From: Anseranas semipalmata
Lineage: Eukaryota; Chordata; Aves; Anseriformes; Anseranatidae
Reading direction: 5' to 3'
Assembly: GCA_013399115.1 (NCBI GenBank)
Contig: VXAA01001497.1
Span: forward strand, 1,470,642-1,534,641
Length of the DNA: 64,000 nucleotides
Of this stretch, positions 23,322-35,651 are shown piece after piece. The notes beneath the pieces were generated by a model, which made no database searches, was not told the origin of the DNA, and saw only the letters and a list, made by a program, of their open reading frames with translations. Position 1 is the first letter of the stretch, and each line of letters opens with the position of its first letter. The position numbers were made by a program, and so were the translations under genes.

Positions 23322-26300
23322 CTTATTCATCCCACTTCTATCAACCCCATTTAAATGCAATTCTCCAGTGTTTTCCCTCTCTGGAAAAATAAAGTTCTGC
23401 ATTAGTGGTGAAAGTGATTTAACACATTGCTATTTTATAGTACCAGCAGAAATGGAGATGGAAAATTGGAGTGTAATCAGGTATCTTAACCTGATGTGGA
23501 CTTTTTTTCTCATTTCTAAATCTTTTAGGATGAGTTTAGATTGCAATTTTAAGAAAGAAGATTATTTATTTGAAATGCAAGTTTGACTCTCAGACAGTCA
23601 CTTGAAACTAGCATCTCAGATTTTTCAGAAGTACAAAATAAGAAATGATAAATTTGGAAGTTTCATTAACATTGTGCTGTGTTTAGTCTTCTAATGACTT
23701 CCACACCGAAAGCTCTTTATAAATGAAAATAAAATTTTAATAACTGCCAACCTGGTACAACATCTGAATACCCAGTTGCTATCTGTATGCTTCACTCATC
23801 ATTGCAAGCAATAAAGATTCTGGAAACGTAAGATTTCTTTATTCCATGGCAAAATAAAGTATATTAGATCTCTCAGTCTTGCAGCGATAGTATATAGAGA
23901 CTCCATAATGCAGTCAGGTTTTAGATCTTTGATTTTCTTCTGAACTAGGGAAATGAATTGCAGAAGGCACTGTATAGTTTTGTGTAGTCATGAATTTTTT
24001 TGTTCCTTCCCGATGACAATTATACTTTAGGAGTTGAATTAGGAGATGAGCAGGGTTATATGTAAAGAGCAGTGGCATTAAGGCACAATAGGAACGTATG
24101 TAGATGCTTAGAAGTGCTAATAGTCTGAAATAATGAGATGCTAGTTTGTTCTGTGACTTCAACTGGACCTTCGGTGCTGTTGCAAATGTGTGTGTAATAG
24201 TCTCAGCTAATCAGCTGTGTGAGAGCTGAATTCAGTGAGGATTCAGGATGTGCTGCACTGTGGCAGAAGCTCTGTTGTTGCCAAGGCAGGCTGGCAGAGA
24301 AGCGTTTGCCTTTTCAGATGTATTCAGAAGCTAGAGGAGGTTTGGGTCAGGTTGAGCAGTCGCAAGCCCCGTGTGGGATTTGCACGTGGTCACATTTCCT
24401 CTGGGGCCAGGGAGAGGTGGTGGCCTTGGGCTGCTGGCTCAGCATCTGGGGAGCAGGATGAGGCCAAGCAGCCGATTGCAGCAGTGTTTGCTCTTCATGT
24501 GTGATCAGTCACCAGAGCTGCTGCTGCTCCTGGCAGGGTGCAAAGCAAAGCAAGTTTTGCTTGCTTGAAGGTTGAAACCCTTGTAGTCTGACTCAAACAA
24601 GGGCAGATGCAGAACTGAGTGCCCAGGAATGGTTTTGAAGAAGGCTGTAACCTCCTGTGGTGGGAACGTCTTTCCATTTTCAGCCAGGGCACCAGCATTT
24701 GGACCTCTCCAGTAATGACAGTCTCAGTGTGAGACTTGTGCATCAGACCCCACGCTGGGGACAGACTCCACTGCGTGGAGTCATCTGATGTAATCGTGAG
24801 AACAGCGAGAGGCTTGGACCTCTGGGGGATTCCCAGCTACAGGGCAGCCCTGAAGGCCTTTGTCTTTCTCTTGGTCAATGTGGGAAATTGGGCAGGAGAA
24901 GAAGAACATAAGGACTGAAAATTATCTGTATGTGTACTGAGCAACAGGACAGGACTTTGGAACTTTTCAAGTTATGAAACAAGCTTGCGTCCTAAGCAAA
25001 CATTGGTTGTCTTGATTTAGCTAGTGAAATATAGTTGCTTAATCGTGCTTGGCTGAAATGCTATTTAATGAATATCCAGTGCTAAAACAAAGGTGGGATT
25101 TTGCATGGCCTTTAGAAATGTCATTGCTTCGTGCATTACTCTTTCTGCTGATAGAAATCAATACTATTAAAAGTTGAAAATAATTGCAGCTCTTTTAAAG
25201 AGTATAGCAGTGCATAATGGCTAAGAAGACTGTTGCTCAAGGAAAAGTTGTACTTCCTTAACAGTTATTTTTTTCCTTTTGATCATCTACATTTTTTAGC
25301 TTCTTCTGAGTACCCCACAAAAACACCTGGCAAATGAATATCTTTTTTTTTCCAGATGCTTTCCAGAACTGTAGTTACACTCGAGACTAAATAGATGGCT
25401 ACAGTTTCATAAGTCGCTCCAGCCAGAAGCTGTCACTTTTCATTTTAAGTATTTTCTTTCTCCCTTAGGAAGAATGTGGAAAGAATGAAATGTCCAAAAA
25501 ATATCTTCCATTAAAAATAGTAAATGAGGCTTGGCAAATAAACATATAAAAATTATTAGAGAAAAATGAGGAAAAAAAAAATCTCAGGATGGGCAGTCCT
25601 TTAACAGAAAGTTGTTCAAAATCATACCTGGCAGCTATGGCATTTTAGATGCAGGATCCTGCTGGACCAACTTTGCATACACGTAAGAAATATCTTGCAG
25701 TCTCAACAGAGTTCTGCAGAGGTCTGGCTCTTTCCTCTGTAGTCTTTGCAGAATAGTCTCCTCAGGCAACATAACTGCATTTGTGATTTTCTCCACTTGC
25801 AGAAAGTGTCCCCCAGATCTTCATGTTCCTTTTTGTCTGTGATTGTTCTCGGACCTGAGAGAACAGTCAGTAAGATTTTAGTTACCATCAGCCAGCAGAT
25901 AGCCACTGGGCAAGGCAGAAGGAAGGATAAAGGGGCTGTTTTTGAAGTTTAAGAGCCAATCATATGGTACTTTAATAGCTAAAAATTAGCCAATTCTGTC
26001 TTGAAATGCTTTGCCAGAGGTGAACCTCAAGGATACGCTGGACCTGGTTTACTGATGCCCTGTAGCTGTTCCAGCTGGACAGGAGGTTAGCAGGAAGCAC
26101 AGTGAAATCTGAATGACAGCGTTATACGTTTGTTCTGTCCGGGCATGTATGACCACTCACTCTTAGCAGCAATGCAAGAGAAAAATTAATGCATAATCTA
26201 AGCCATCATTCAGTTGTAATTCAGGTCTCATTTCCAGAAAGAATAGGAAAGTTAGCAATGGCTGTTACGCCATTGCCTAATTCTTCTCTAAAAATATATG

Positions 26301-27122
26301 AGATATTACAGTTTGATTGATTAATAGTTTGCATTTACAAGCCTGGTCTCATCCATACCCTGTTTGTTTATACATTAGTATTACATTGTCCTTTTCTTTT
26401 CTCTTCTTCTCTTTTCTGCATGGGAAGTTTATTCACGCTGGCATTTCTGCTAGATGTTGTTTGTTCAAGGCACAAAACCTTTAGGTCGTGTTTGAACAGG
26501 TCACTAAGCTAACTGTCCTGAGGCTTTAGATTTCTCATCCAGATCACTGAGTAGGCAAGGGGTTGACATCAAGCGGAAGCAGCAGCAGCAAAGTTTAAAC
26601 TTCCTGGATTTTTCTGTTCTTTTTGATAAAGGAGATTTCGCTTGGATTGCAATTACGTGGAGATCCCTTCAAACCCCTCTGATTAAATTTGCAAAGCCCC
26701 TTTCCTTTCTGAGAGGTGTAAGAAACCAAAGTTCACTATAGTTGAGTGCTGTGAAACTTTCCCACTTCTGCCTGTCTGGTATATTTTGAAGACAATGTTT
26801 TGCTTCCTCAGCATTATCACAGGTTTGGCAACCACTCCAGAGTCTGGCTGAGCTTTTTGCATGTTTCTTAGCACTGTGCATCAGTTTCTTGCTTCTATTG
26901 CTCAGGCTTCCCCGATGGCTTTTTTTGTCTTGATAATAGTATCAAGTCATTAAATGTTTTGAGAATTTTTACTGTAAGATGTATTTATGAGGGTATTAAC
27001 ATCTAAGTTTTATCCAGTATTGGTGAATCAAGTTGTTACACGTAGAAGTCTGACCTTCGATCATCTTGTTAACATATCCATCTAATATATGTCACTGTGC
27101 TTGTCTTTTATATAAAATACAG

Positions 27123-27248
27123 GGTGAAGAGAAAAAGGTACCTGAAAAGACTCTTCATGCCCCTGTGTCACCTTCCTCTGTACCTGATCATATGAAGTGC
27201 AACATCCTTAAAGCTCAAGTAGAAGCTGCTTTTAGAGTAGGCACCCAG
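27123..27248 (+). CDS. Coding exon C: Lys/Glu-rich start and a short helix
   Basis: It is exactly 42 codons, phase 0 at both ends, between an acceptor (AAAATACAG) and a donor CCCAG|GTAATC. The peptide opens with GEEKKVPEKTLHAP, has a Ser/Pro stretch (VSPSSVPDH), and ends in MKCNILKAQVEAAFRVG. The last part could form a short amphipathic helix and is the most ordered-looking piece of the visible protein. Being phase 0-0 it can be skipped without breaking the frame, so it is a candidate cassette exon. I do not recognise the family. Confidence 0.75.
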
Positions 27249-30200
27249 GTAATCTGTGTTTGATATTTCCACTTCCTAATTTTGGTTTAATTTACAGCAA
27301 TTTTCCAAAATCACATCAATCCTGAAGAAGCACCTTCTTATTTTATCAGGGGTACCCATACTGACCTAGCTTTCTCTAGCTGCTCTACACTTTCTTCAGG
27401 TATGTCACCATGATTGATATGATGGAAATAGGAAATTTGTCCTAACTGATGTGATTAATACAGCTGAGAGAGGCTGTGAAAACAGGAGAGAAAGCCCCAG
27501 GAAATCTCCACGTTTTGATTCTGTCACTCTAGCTGTTGCTTACTTTGCAGCTGAGAAGCAGTAACCTCTGGAGTTTTCTGAGGCTGCCTACCACTCATGG
27601 AAACCGTGGTTATGTTGTAAAGATAATATCTGTGCATCCAAATGCAGCCTTTTTTTTAGGGGATTAACTTGTGTGAAATGTTAACTACTCTGTTGCTTTC
27701 TTACTTGTTCATCTGCCTTTTACTAAATTTCAAGCTGCTATTTTCACTGCTTGATCAGTGTTTACATCAGACACATCATGTTTCAAAAACACCACAGCAA
27801 GTTTTGCAATAATGTCATGCAACTGAAAAGTACTGCTAGACAGCAGGGCTCTAACAAAGTGATTTCCCAGTCAGAGGTATATCTAAGTGAAACCTAGAAT
27901 ATGTGATTCTTCGCAAGTGTAATTAGTGGACAAAAGATAATGCTATTTGTGCCAAAAGTAAAGCCAAATAGAGTGCTTTGGGAACAAAAGTAGAGACAGA
28001 ACGATTGTTATGACTTACCCCAAGTTCCTGTGGTATCCTTGTGCGTACTATTCTCTTTGAATACAGATTATGTTGGTGTTTCCATCACTTTGTTTCCTTT
28101 CACAATAACATAGCAGGTCAACTTGCCCTACAAAGGATTTTGTTAACAATCATCTTCGTGTATTTGTTGTTCCCTGGCAGATCTTTCATCTGAGTACTAG
28201 ATTACATCTGGTGTAGATAGACCTAAGGAAGTATCAAAATTTGGCTGTTCTGACTGCCCTAGATTTCAAGAACAGGAACCATAAATCTGGCAGCATGTGG
28301 GGGAAGGAGGTTGGGTTTTTTTTTCTTTTATTTTTTTTTGGCTTACAGCAGTTCTATCACCTCTTTCTGAGTTCTGTGCTATATCAACTGTGTTTTATGC
28401 AGCCTGTTTCTTGTCTGATTGCCCTTGGATTTGCCCTCTGTTTTTTCTGTATGTCTCTTTTCTATAGGATGTCATGGTATATTTCTCACGTTTGTATTTT
28501 CCTCAGACTATGCTTAATGATCATGTTTGACTGGATAGTTAAAGACTGGAAGCAGTGCGTGCTGCTGCATTCAGAGTACAGCATTACCAAGGCAAGATAG
28601 GAAATGTGCTAAACATATGCATCTCTCAATTCACCTGCCCTGCTTTAATTTTTCACCCTGAGGTTTTCTGAGGGAGAACATCCTGGGTTGCTTTTTCGTC
28701 ATGCCATAACTGTGTTCTTTGGCTGCTGCTATGTTGTAAATAAGTTTCATAACAAGCTGAGCATTCCTTTTTTCCTTCTTCCCTGTGTTGTTTTGCACAA
28801 GGCTTTAGCAGTCAGGTTGGATTAAGTACATGTCTGTAGGCTTGGCCCTTTTGAGAAAAGCCTTATGATTTCAGGAGGAAGGAGGGGAAGGAAGACTGCT
28901 GCAGGATAGCACATATTGTGGAAATATAATGGCATGCAGTTCAGTTTGAAATCCCTGTAGGTTTCAGTGCTAAAGAAGTATGGCTTAAGAGTGGTAGCCA
29001 GTAAGTTAGGATGTCACCTTTGTCTTGGAAATCCTCATTCAACTGCCTGATTGGCCACAGAATTGCCTGTGCTACTGAGATGAGTTCTGCACTTGAGCCC
29101 CCCTCCTGTCACAGGTGAGTGAGAATGATTACCCTTCCCAGATACATTGCAAAAATAAGTAGGCAGAGATGAGGCAGTGGTGAGCCTTTACAGTAAGAAG
29201 CTGTAGCTAGACATGTGCTGGGAAGGGTAGACAACAGATCCACTGTGAAGGAGGAAGAAGAAACCTACCATCTATCTCCTAGAAAACAGGAGGATGGAGA
29301 GGGTTACATGAGGGTCCCGATAAACCACCTTCCCCATGTGCCATAAAACCACCCAGTTATCTCCTCTACTCACCCCTCCATGAAAAACTAACTGAATACC
29401 AGTAGCTAAACCATTTCCCAGTGGCAATTCAGTCACCTTCAGGGAAGAGAGCCAAGATGGCATTACGCTACCTAGAGACACTTAGAGCATGTTTTTAAGG
29501 GAGCAGATAAGAAATACTTTCTTCGTGGCAGACAACCATTGAACTCCATGTATTGCTCCAGGGCTCTTTGACCATATCTGGTACCTCCTGATGCCCAGTA
29601 TTTCAGAGGACTAGTCCTGCTGTCCTCTGCCCAGCACTGTCTTTTAACTCCAATAAACCCCTGAGAAGTCTTGCCTTCTGGGCTTATTCTTAAAAGCATA
29701 CCCCTCCAGTTTCTCATCTCTTCTGTTCTGAATTGTCATATTTCAACTTACAAGGCAGCAGGACAAAAAGTATATCTAGGTTCTATAAAGAACAGTCTGT
29801 ATTTCAGTTGCTGTAATGCAAGACAGGCTGATTTTCCTCACGTAGAGCATGGATCTTTCTTATTTCATGGTACCACAAGAAGCTGAGGATTTGCTTCCCT
29901 TTACCTTGTAAAAGGAAGGAGAAAGAACCAAACTCTGTCTTATGCACATGCCGTTTGAGATAAAATGTTTTCTTAAAAGCTGGATAGAGTATCTACTAAC
30001 ATATTTTTAAAACATTCCCCAAAGTCTATGGTTTAACCCCTCCTGTACAAAATTTCATGGGGCATCTTCATTATATATTTAGGTGTAAAAGTGTGAGAAA
30101 AATATTGGTGCACTGTGAGATCAGATCCAAAGTTAACAAACTGTTGCTTGAAACGTTTGTACCAGCTCTCTCTTCTCAGCAGTGGGAATATTTTCAATAC

Positions 30201-32880
30201 CATATGCTACTAACGTCAGGATGTGACAAGTTTATAAAGGCATCTCCTGCATGTAGTAGAAGAAACTGTTCTTTGTGAATACTGAGAATGGAGTAAATGT
30301 TTGCGAGTGGAAAATAAAAACTGGGGCAGGAAATTTTATGTAGTTTTCTTTCTTTTTGGCAACTAGACACCAACTTGAGAGAGAGAGCCTTAGAAATGAA
30401 TGATTCCAATACTTATGATTACAAATATAAAAACAGGGAAAATTATGCAATACATTTGAAAATATATGCTGCAAGATGGTCTTTGCACTGCCTCATTTCA
30501 GAATTATGCTGAAGAGCTGTTTATCACATTCCTAGGGAGCAATATACCATCTCCCATGGCTATAGTCCTGACTAAGAGACTGAAAATTTGTAAGTTTATG
30601 GTGCCAATCACTGAGCCCTGCATGGGGTTTAGAGTTATGGAGCAGCAGGAAACTAACAGGAGTGAGTTTGTTTATTTGGTGAAGATGGAAATATTTATGT
30701 GCCGTTCTGCTCGTTGGAGAATCAAACTATGGCATGCATGGGGATGCTTGAAACTGAATCGAGGAGCACACTGCCACAGACACCACAGGTGAGAAATGTG
30801 AGGAGCCCACACATGACTGTGGGAATCTGTGGTTTGCACAGGGCATGCCATGCTGTAGGTATCTGTAGGTCTAGAGCAAGACAGCAATATTTCTCAACAC
30901 ACCCTTCAAACTGTGCCACAGGGGTCTGCCACCTTCCAGCTGACAGACTGCATCTCACAGTTCCCACATAATTAAGCTCCAGGGGAGCACTAAACACTGC
31001 AAAGCGCCTGACATCTTTTCCTTTTTTTTTTCTTTTTTCTTTTTTTCATTTATTCCAGACTTCATTTGAGAGAGAGTGGTATAAAGCAGTGATGAGGAAC
31101 TGCCAGAATACAAAAGACCAGCTCTCCCTGGCATTTAAAACCCCTTTGCAGCTTGCATGAGTCAGTGCTGATGTGCTGTGATTGATCAGATGACTTGTTG
31201 GTATCACAAAAAGTCCCTTTTGCCAGACGGTTCATGGTCTAACTGATGGGCAAAAGATACTAGCAGGTTTTAGTTGCTATTTATATCCACTTGGGTTCTG
31301 GGCAAATCCTAATTATACTTGGAATTAAGCACAGGCTCTTGAGCAAATGTACAACTATCTCAGCAGGGCTTTTTCTTTTGGCGGGGAATGTGTGTTATGT
31401 TGTAGTAGTTTGTCTTCTGCAAGTGGTGTTTGTATTCTCACCTGTTACCCAGGCTTTCCTAAATCCTTGTGTTGGTGTAAGTCTAGCAGGTTACCATCAT
31501 GAAGGACTTGAGATCCTGTTTCTCACAGCTGCAGCTGATTTTAGCATGGCTTGCATCCTTCTCTGCAGGCAAGGAAGGCCAAGCTCATTTTTAAGACAAG
31601 TTTTTGCGTCGCAGTTGTGGAAGACAAAAACAGAGGTGACATTACCCCTTTCCTCACTGAGCTGTTCCTCACTGAGTGCTATGGGTTGCTTGTTAAGAAA
31701 AAAATGGTGGGAAAAGGTAGTTTTGCTATGTGGAGTTATTTACAAAGAACATGCAAAATCCCATTCCTCTCCGCACAACAAGAGGTTCCTGGCTTACTGC
31801 TCCAAGCAGTACTGACTCCAGAAGCTGGGCTTTAGGCTTCCCATCCAGCTCTTGCTCAGGTTGTTTGCTCTGCCTTTTCTCTGGGATTTTCTCCTCCTCT
31901 TCTCACGCACAGCACAACCAGTCAATGCCCTACATCTCTGCTTCTGCTTTTTCAGCCCCAAGGGAAACTCTTGGCCAAGGTGGGGTATCTTCTACTCGGC
32001 CAGGTTTGGGTTCTTCAGCAAGTGATTGCCCTGTCTTGATTCTCAGTAAAGAAAGGGACATTTACACTGAACAAAGGGAAGTTCACTCCTCTGGCCCCTT
32101 TCACACACTACCTTTCTTCACAAGCTTATACACATGTAAATTTTTAGGTCAGCATCGATAGCCATCTCTCTCTTTCCTCCCTGTGCTAGAAGCAGGTACA
32201 GACTGATGATGATGCAGTTTTGCTTTAAATTTTGCAAATACGTGAAGAAGTACAGGTTGCTTGTGTTGTCGCAGGTTGCCTCCAGGGAAGGACTGGGCTG
32301 TGCTACAGAAAATGTCTCAGGACATGTGTGGGTACAGGTGTCATCCTGCAGCCTGTACTCTCTACACAGATGCAAGCCTTGGCTACAAATGTAAATGAGA
32401 CTGGGACCTATGCATTATTTATGGCAGAAAGGGTGCATAAGTGAGGTGACTCACAGTGCTAGTCTTTCTTGGCTACATTTTTGATGACTCTTTGCCATTT
32501 TCATTGTTCTTTGCCCTTTAAGGAAAGATTAAGGTGTAAGGACTTGTCAACTTGAAAGTCCGTGTGCATTTGCCATGTGCTCCTAGAAAAAATTCACTGT
32601 CTTTATATAAGCTGAGTCTTTGGAGCTTTATTCACATAAGGGGATCTGGATTCAAACCCTAATCAGGTCATGAATGAAAATAGAGTAGGTAAGGGGAAGA
32701 CACTTGAGGATTTATAATCTTATGCGATCTTTCTTATAATAGGACTTAAACAAATCCTTCTGGATTCCCACAGGAGTTCTCAGCTTTCACTAGATGTTGA
32801 CTTAAGTACCTTGAAACCATCAGCTTTTCCAACATTTTAACCTCTTTCCATCACGAATTAGATCCCCTTTGCTTCCCTCT

Positions 32881-32904
32881 CTTCCCTCCCTCCCTCCCTC
32901 CCTC
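32881..32904 (+). repeat. (CCCT)n tetranucleotide repeat
   Basis: About five to six CCTC/CCCT units sit in an intron. The complementary strand is a GGGA run. Confidence 0.9.
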
Positions 32905-33829
32905 TACCCGTCCTTATTCACAGCACAAAGCAACCCCACAATTTGACAGTCTTCGTGTAGAGATCAGGACTGGAATTACGTGCATACAGCAGGTCACAGC
33001 TGAGGTGTTCGAGCTGTGGGGGAAGCTTGTGCAGCTCCTGATGTACACGATGCCTTGCTAAAGCCCTTGCTGTTAGTCACCCACTTGGATGAGCAATAAA
33101 TGCTCCGGCAGATTTCAGGCTAAGTAAAGAGAAGCAATTGCACCAGGACTTTCGGCTCAAACATCAGCCAGTGCGACACCACGTTGCTTATAATTGTTCA
33201 TAACAATGGAATTTAAAAATGGCTCTGCTTCAGATGCTCTGCCTTCGGTCTCTGAAGGGAAACAGGTTTGCTCAACTTTAAAAGCAAGACTACAGAAAAC
33301 AAAAGGTGTCAGAGGTATAAAAATACAAGATTTTGAATGTGTGTGGGCCAGGATGATCAATATATGATACATGGAAGCTCATTATAAGTGTGTCAGCAAT
33401 GATACCTCAAAGACAGGGAAGGAGCTGAGGAAATGATGTGTCAGCTTTGTTGAGGTAAGAAGGGGAGGGAGGATTTAGATAAACAGAATGTGGGAAAAAG
33501 GGAAATCTTTAATTTATTCTCTGGGATACCGGAGGCAAATGTGGCAGCAGTGTCACAAGACTGTGACAACACGTTGTTGATATGTCAGTTATGTCTCCTC
33601 GCTGGCACGTCTGTAAGTGCCGGTACATGATGAGACGAGTACTGTTAATTGTGGTGAAGTGTTGGAGCCCTGCCATAGCCCAGGAGATGTGTGATGCTGG
33701 GCCCTGCTCAGGGGGAAAAAAACAGAGTAGTCCATTCCCAAGAGACCTAACCATTATGTTTTTCTGCCTGCAATGATACGTTTGACATATTAAATCACCA
33801 ACTTAGGTTTACCTTGGCAGGATGTTTTT

Positions 33830-33970
33830 CCCAATGATGTGTTGCTTAGCCTGTATTGTCTAATGAGATCAGCCAACATTCAACGTGGTTGACAAATGAC
33901 AAAAATGTTGATGAAGAGCTGAAAAACCTGTTATGCATCAGGCCTGCCTAGCATCATTACACAGCTGGAA
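33830..33970. promoter_or_regulatory. Possible conserved non-coding element
   Basis: A repeat-free stretch with TTGTCTAATGAG, GACAAATGAC and TTATGCATCA words has balanced base composition, unlike the flanking homopolymer-rich intron. It is enhancer-like only by appearance. Confidence 0.18.
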
Positions 33971-35630
33971 AGGGCCAACAAGGTGAAATATTTCCAGACC
34001 ACTGCACTGAGAGCCATTGCTTCTTTACCTTCGAAGATCTCCAAACGTGAAAGCTGTGTTGTTCCTCCTTCCTTCCTGTAACTGAGAACTTTGTGAAATT
34101 GCTAAATAAGAGACATTGAGTATTTCATAAAAGCCTTTCAGCCTCTTTTCTTTCTTGGACAAGAACCTGACCCTCACCTTTGGCTGCAGTGATCAGTTTC
34201 TTCATGAAGTTTTTTTGCTGATTCAAGTTATTCCCGTTGTGCATGAGATGGGATGAGAGCCGCAGCGATTCTCCTTGTGATGGAGGAGAGGCACACAGTG
34301 CACTAGCTCCTCAAGACCCTTGCTTGAACTTTGAAGACCGGAGCCTATGTTGTGCGGTGCCCTGTTGGAGGCTCATCAGCCCCAAGTCCCAGCCAGAATT
34401 AATCATCTATGCAGAAGCACCTGTAAGGCTGCAGCCGAGGTTCCATCTTGCCTGTGTCGTCCCACTCGGCATACACCCAGTGCAATCAAATCCCATTTCA
34501 AGGTCCTGTTGCCCATCTTCCTGGGGCCAGCTCTTCCTTCAGAAGAAAATAGAAGGAGCTGCTGTTTACTAGGCAAATCCAGCCACCGGGGCTTATGAAT
34601 TCCTTCATACAATTGCTCCTGTAGGCCAGAAGCATTCCCACTCCTGCTGGAAAGCTCAGCAGGGTCCAAAGTGGCATCCCTGGAACGTCCCTTCCCCTCT
34701 CTAAGGCTTCAAAGGATCCAGCTGCCAGGACAGCAGCAGAGCTTTTGAGTGCTCAGCAGTCAATTGAAAAACAGGCTGAAAACTGTCAGGGTCAGCCTGG
34801 CAGCCTGTAGGTAGATTGCTTAGGCACCTGTGAACACAACTTGGTATTACTCAAATGATTTTCTCCTCTTTTCATCTCATGGTGAAACTAATGAGAAAGT
34901 AATGCTTTATCTTTGTTTCTAGCACTATCGAGAAAGTTAATGGCAGATGAATTTCTCCCCTCCCTCCCCCCTTTTTTTTTCCTCTGGGCCCAGTGCAGAT
35001 AAGAAGGGAGAAAAAGAGAATGATATGATATTTTGTGGATGGATTGTATGGCTCAGCCTTTAATTTTGTTTGCTCTGCAGCCTGGTAGCCAGAAGAGCCA
35101 GCTTGTTTCTCTTTGGGTAATTATCAAATTAATCTGATTCTGTGCAAATGACGTTTCCAGGTCTGCCATGCCCCGCATGCCCTGAAACCTCTTCCTCTCA
35201 GAACAGCAGCCTCTGGGTGAGGGATAGTCTGCCTTAGCTAAGGAAGTCTGAGCAGCTCCATGGCGCTGCCTCTGTCCTGCTACACATCTCAGTGCTGGGC
35301 TTTCTGTGGGTGATGGAGACTCTTCCAGACATGTTCCCCATCAGGTACCCCTACTTGCCTTGGCTAAACTCCCTGGTTTCGTGGATGGAGAGCAGCCTGC
35401 AGCAGAAATCCGAATTGTGGCCCTAGCACATGAGCTCAGACCACCTAGGCACATTATTGTGAGAGTATGGGTGTGTTGTGTACAAGTGTAACCCTTGCTT
35501 TATGTTGTGGGTCACATCTTTTCAGTAAGGCGAAGGATGTCTTTGCGTAGTTGTTGAGTGTTATTTGCTGAATTAGGAGGAAAAACAACAGAAGCCTGAT
35601 GTCAGCTGATGACTTACCCGGTTCCTTCTG

Positions 35631-35651
35631 AAAACAAACAAACAAACAAAC
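35631..35651 (+). repeat. (AAAC)n repeat
   Basis: About five AAAC/CAAA units; an ordinary intronic microsatellite. Confidence 0.85.

Larger units (their letters stand above)
19679..27122 (+). other. Intron between exons B and C (7.4 kb)
   Basis: This has a 19-A tract (19990-20008), a (TA)n run (23290-23318), a TAAT-rich possible conserved block (21000-21150) and otherwise unremarkable AT-rich sequence. None of the frames of 60-90 codons shows motifs or suitable splice sites with compatible phase. Confidence 0.65.

Noticed and set aside
31291..31815. Longest open frame in the window (174 codons, plus strand)
   Set aside because: It lies in an intron, is rich in Leu/Val/Cys, has no motif, no compatible splice sites and several overlapping frames of similar length. 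Length alone fits chance in 64 kb with alternative starts allowed.
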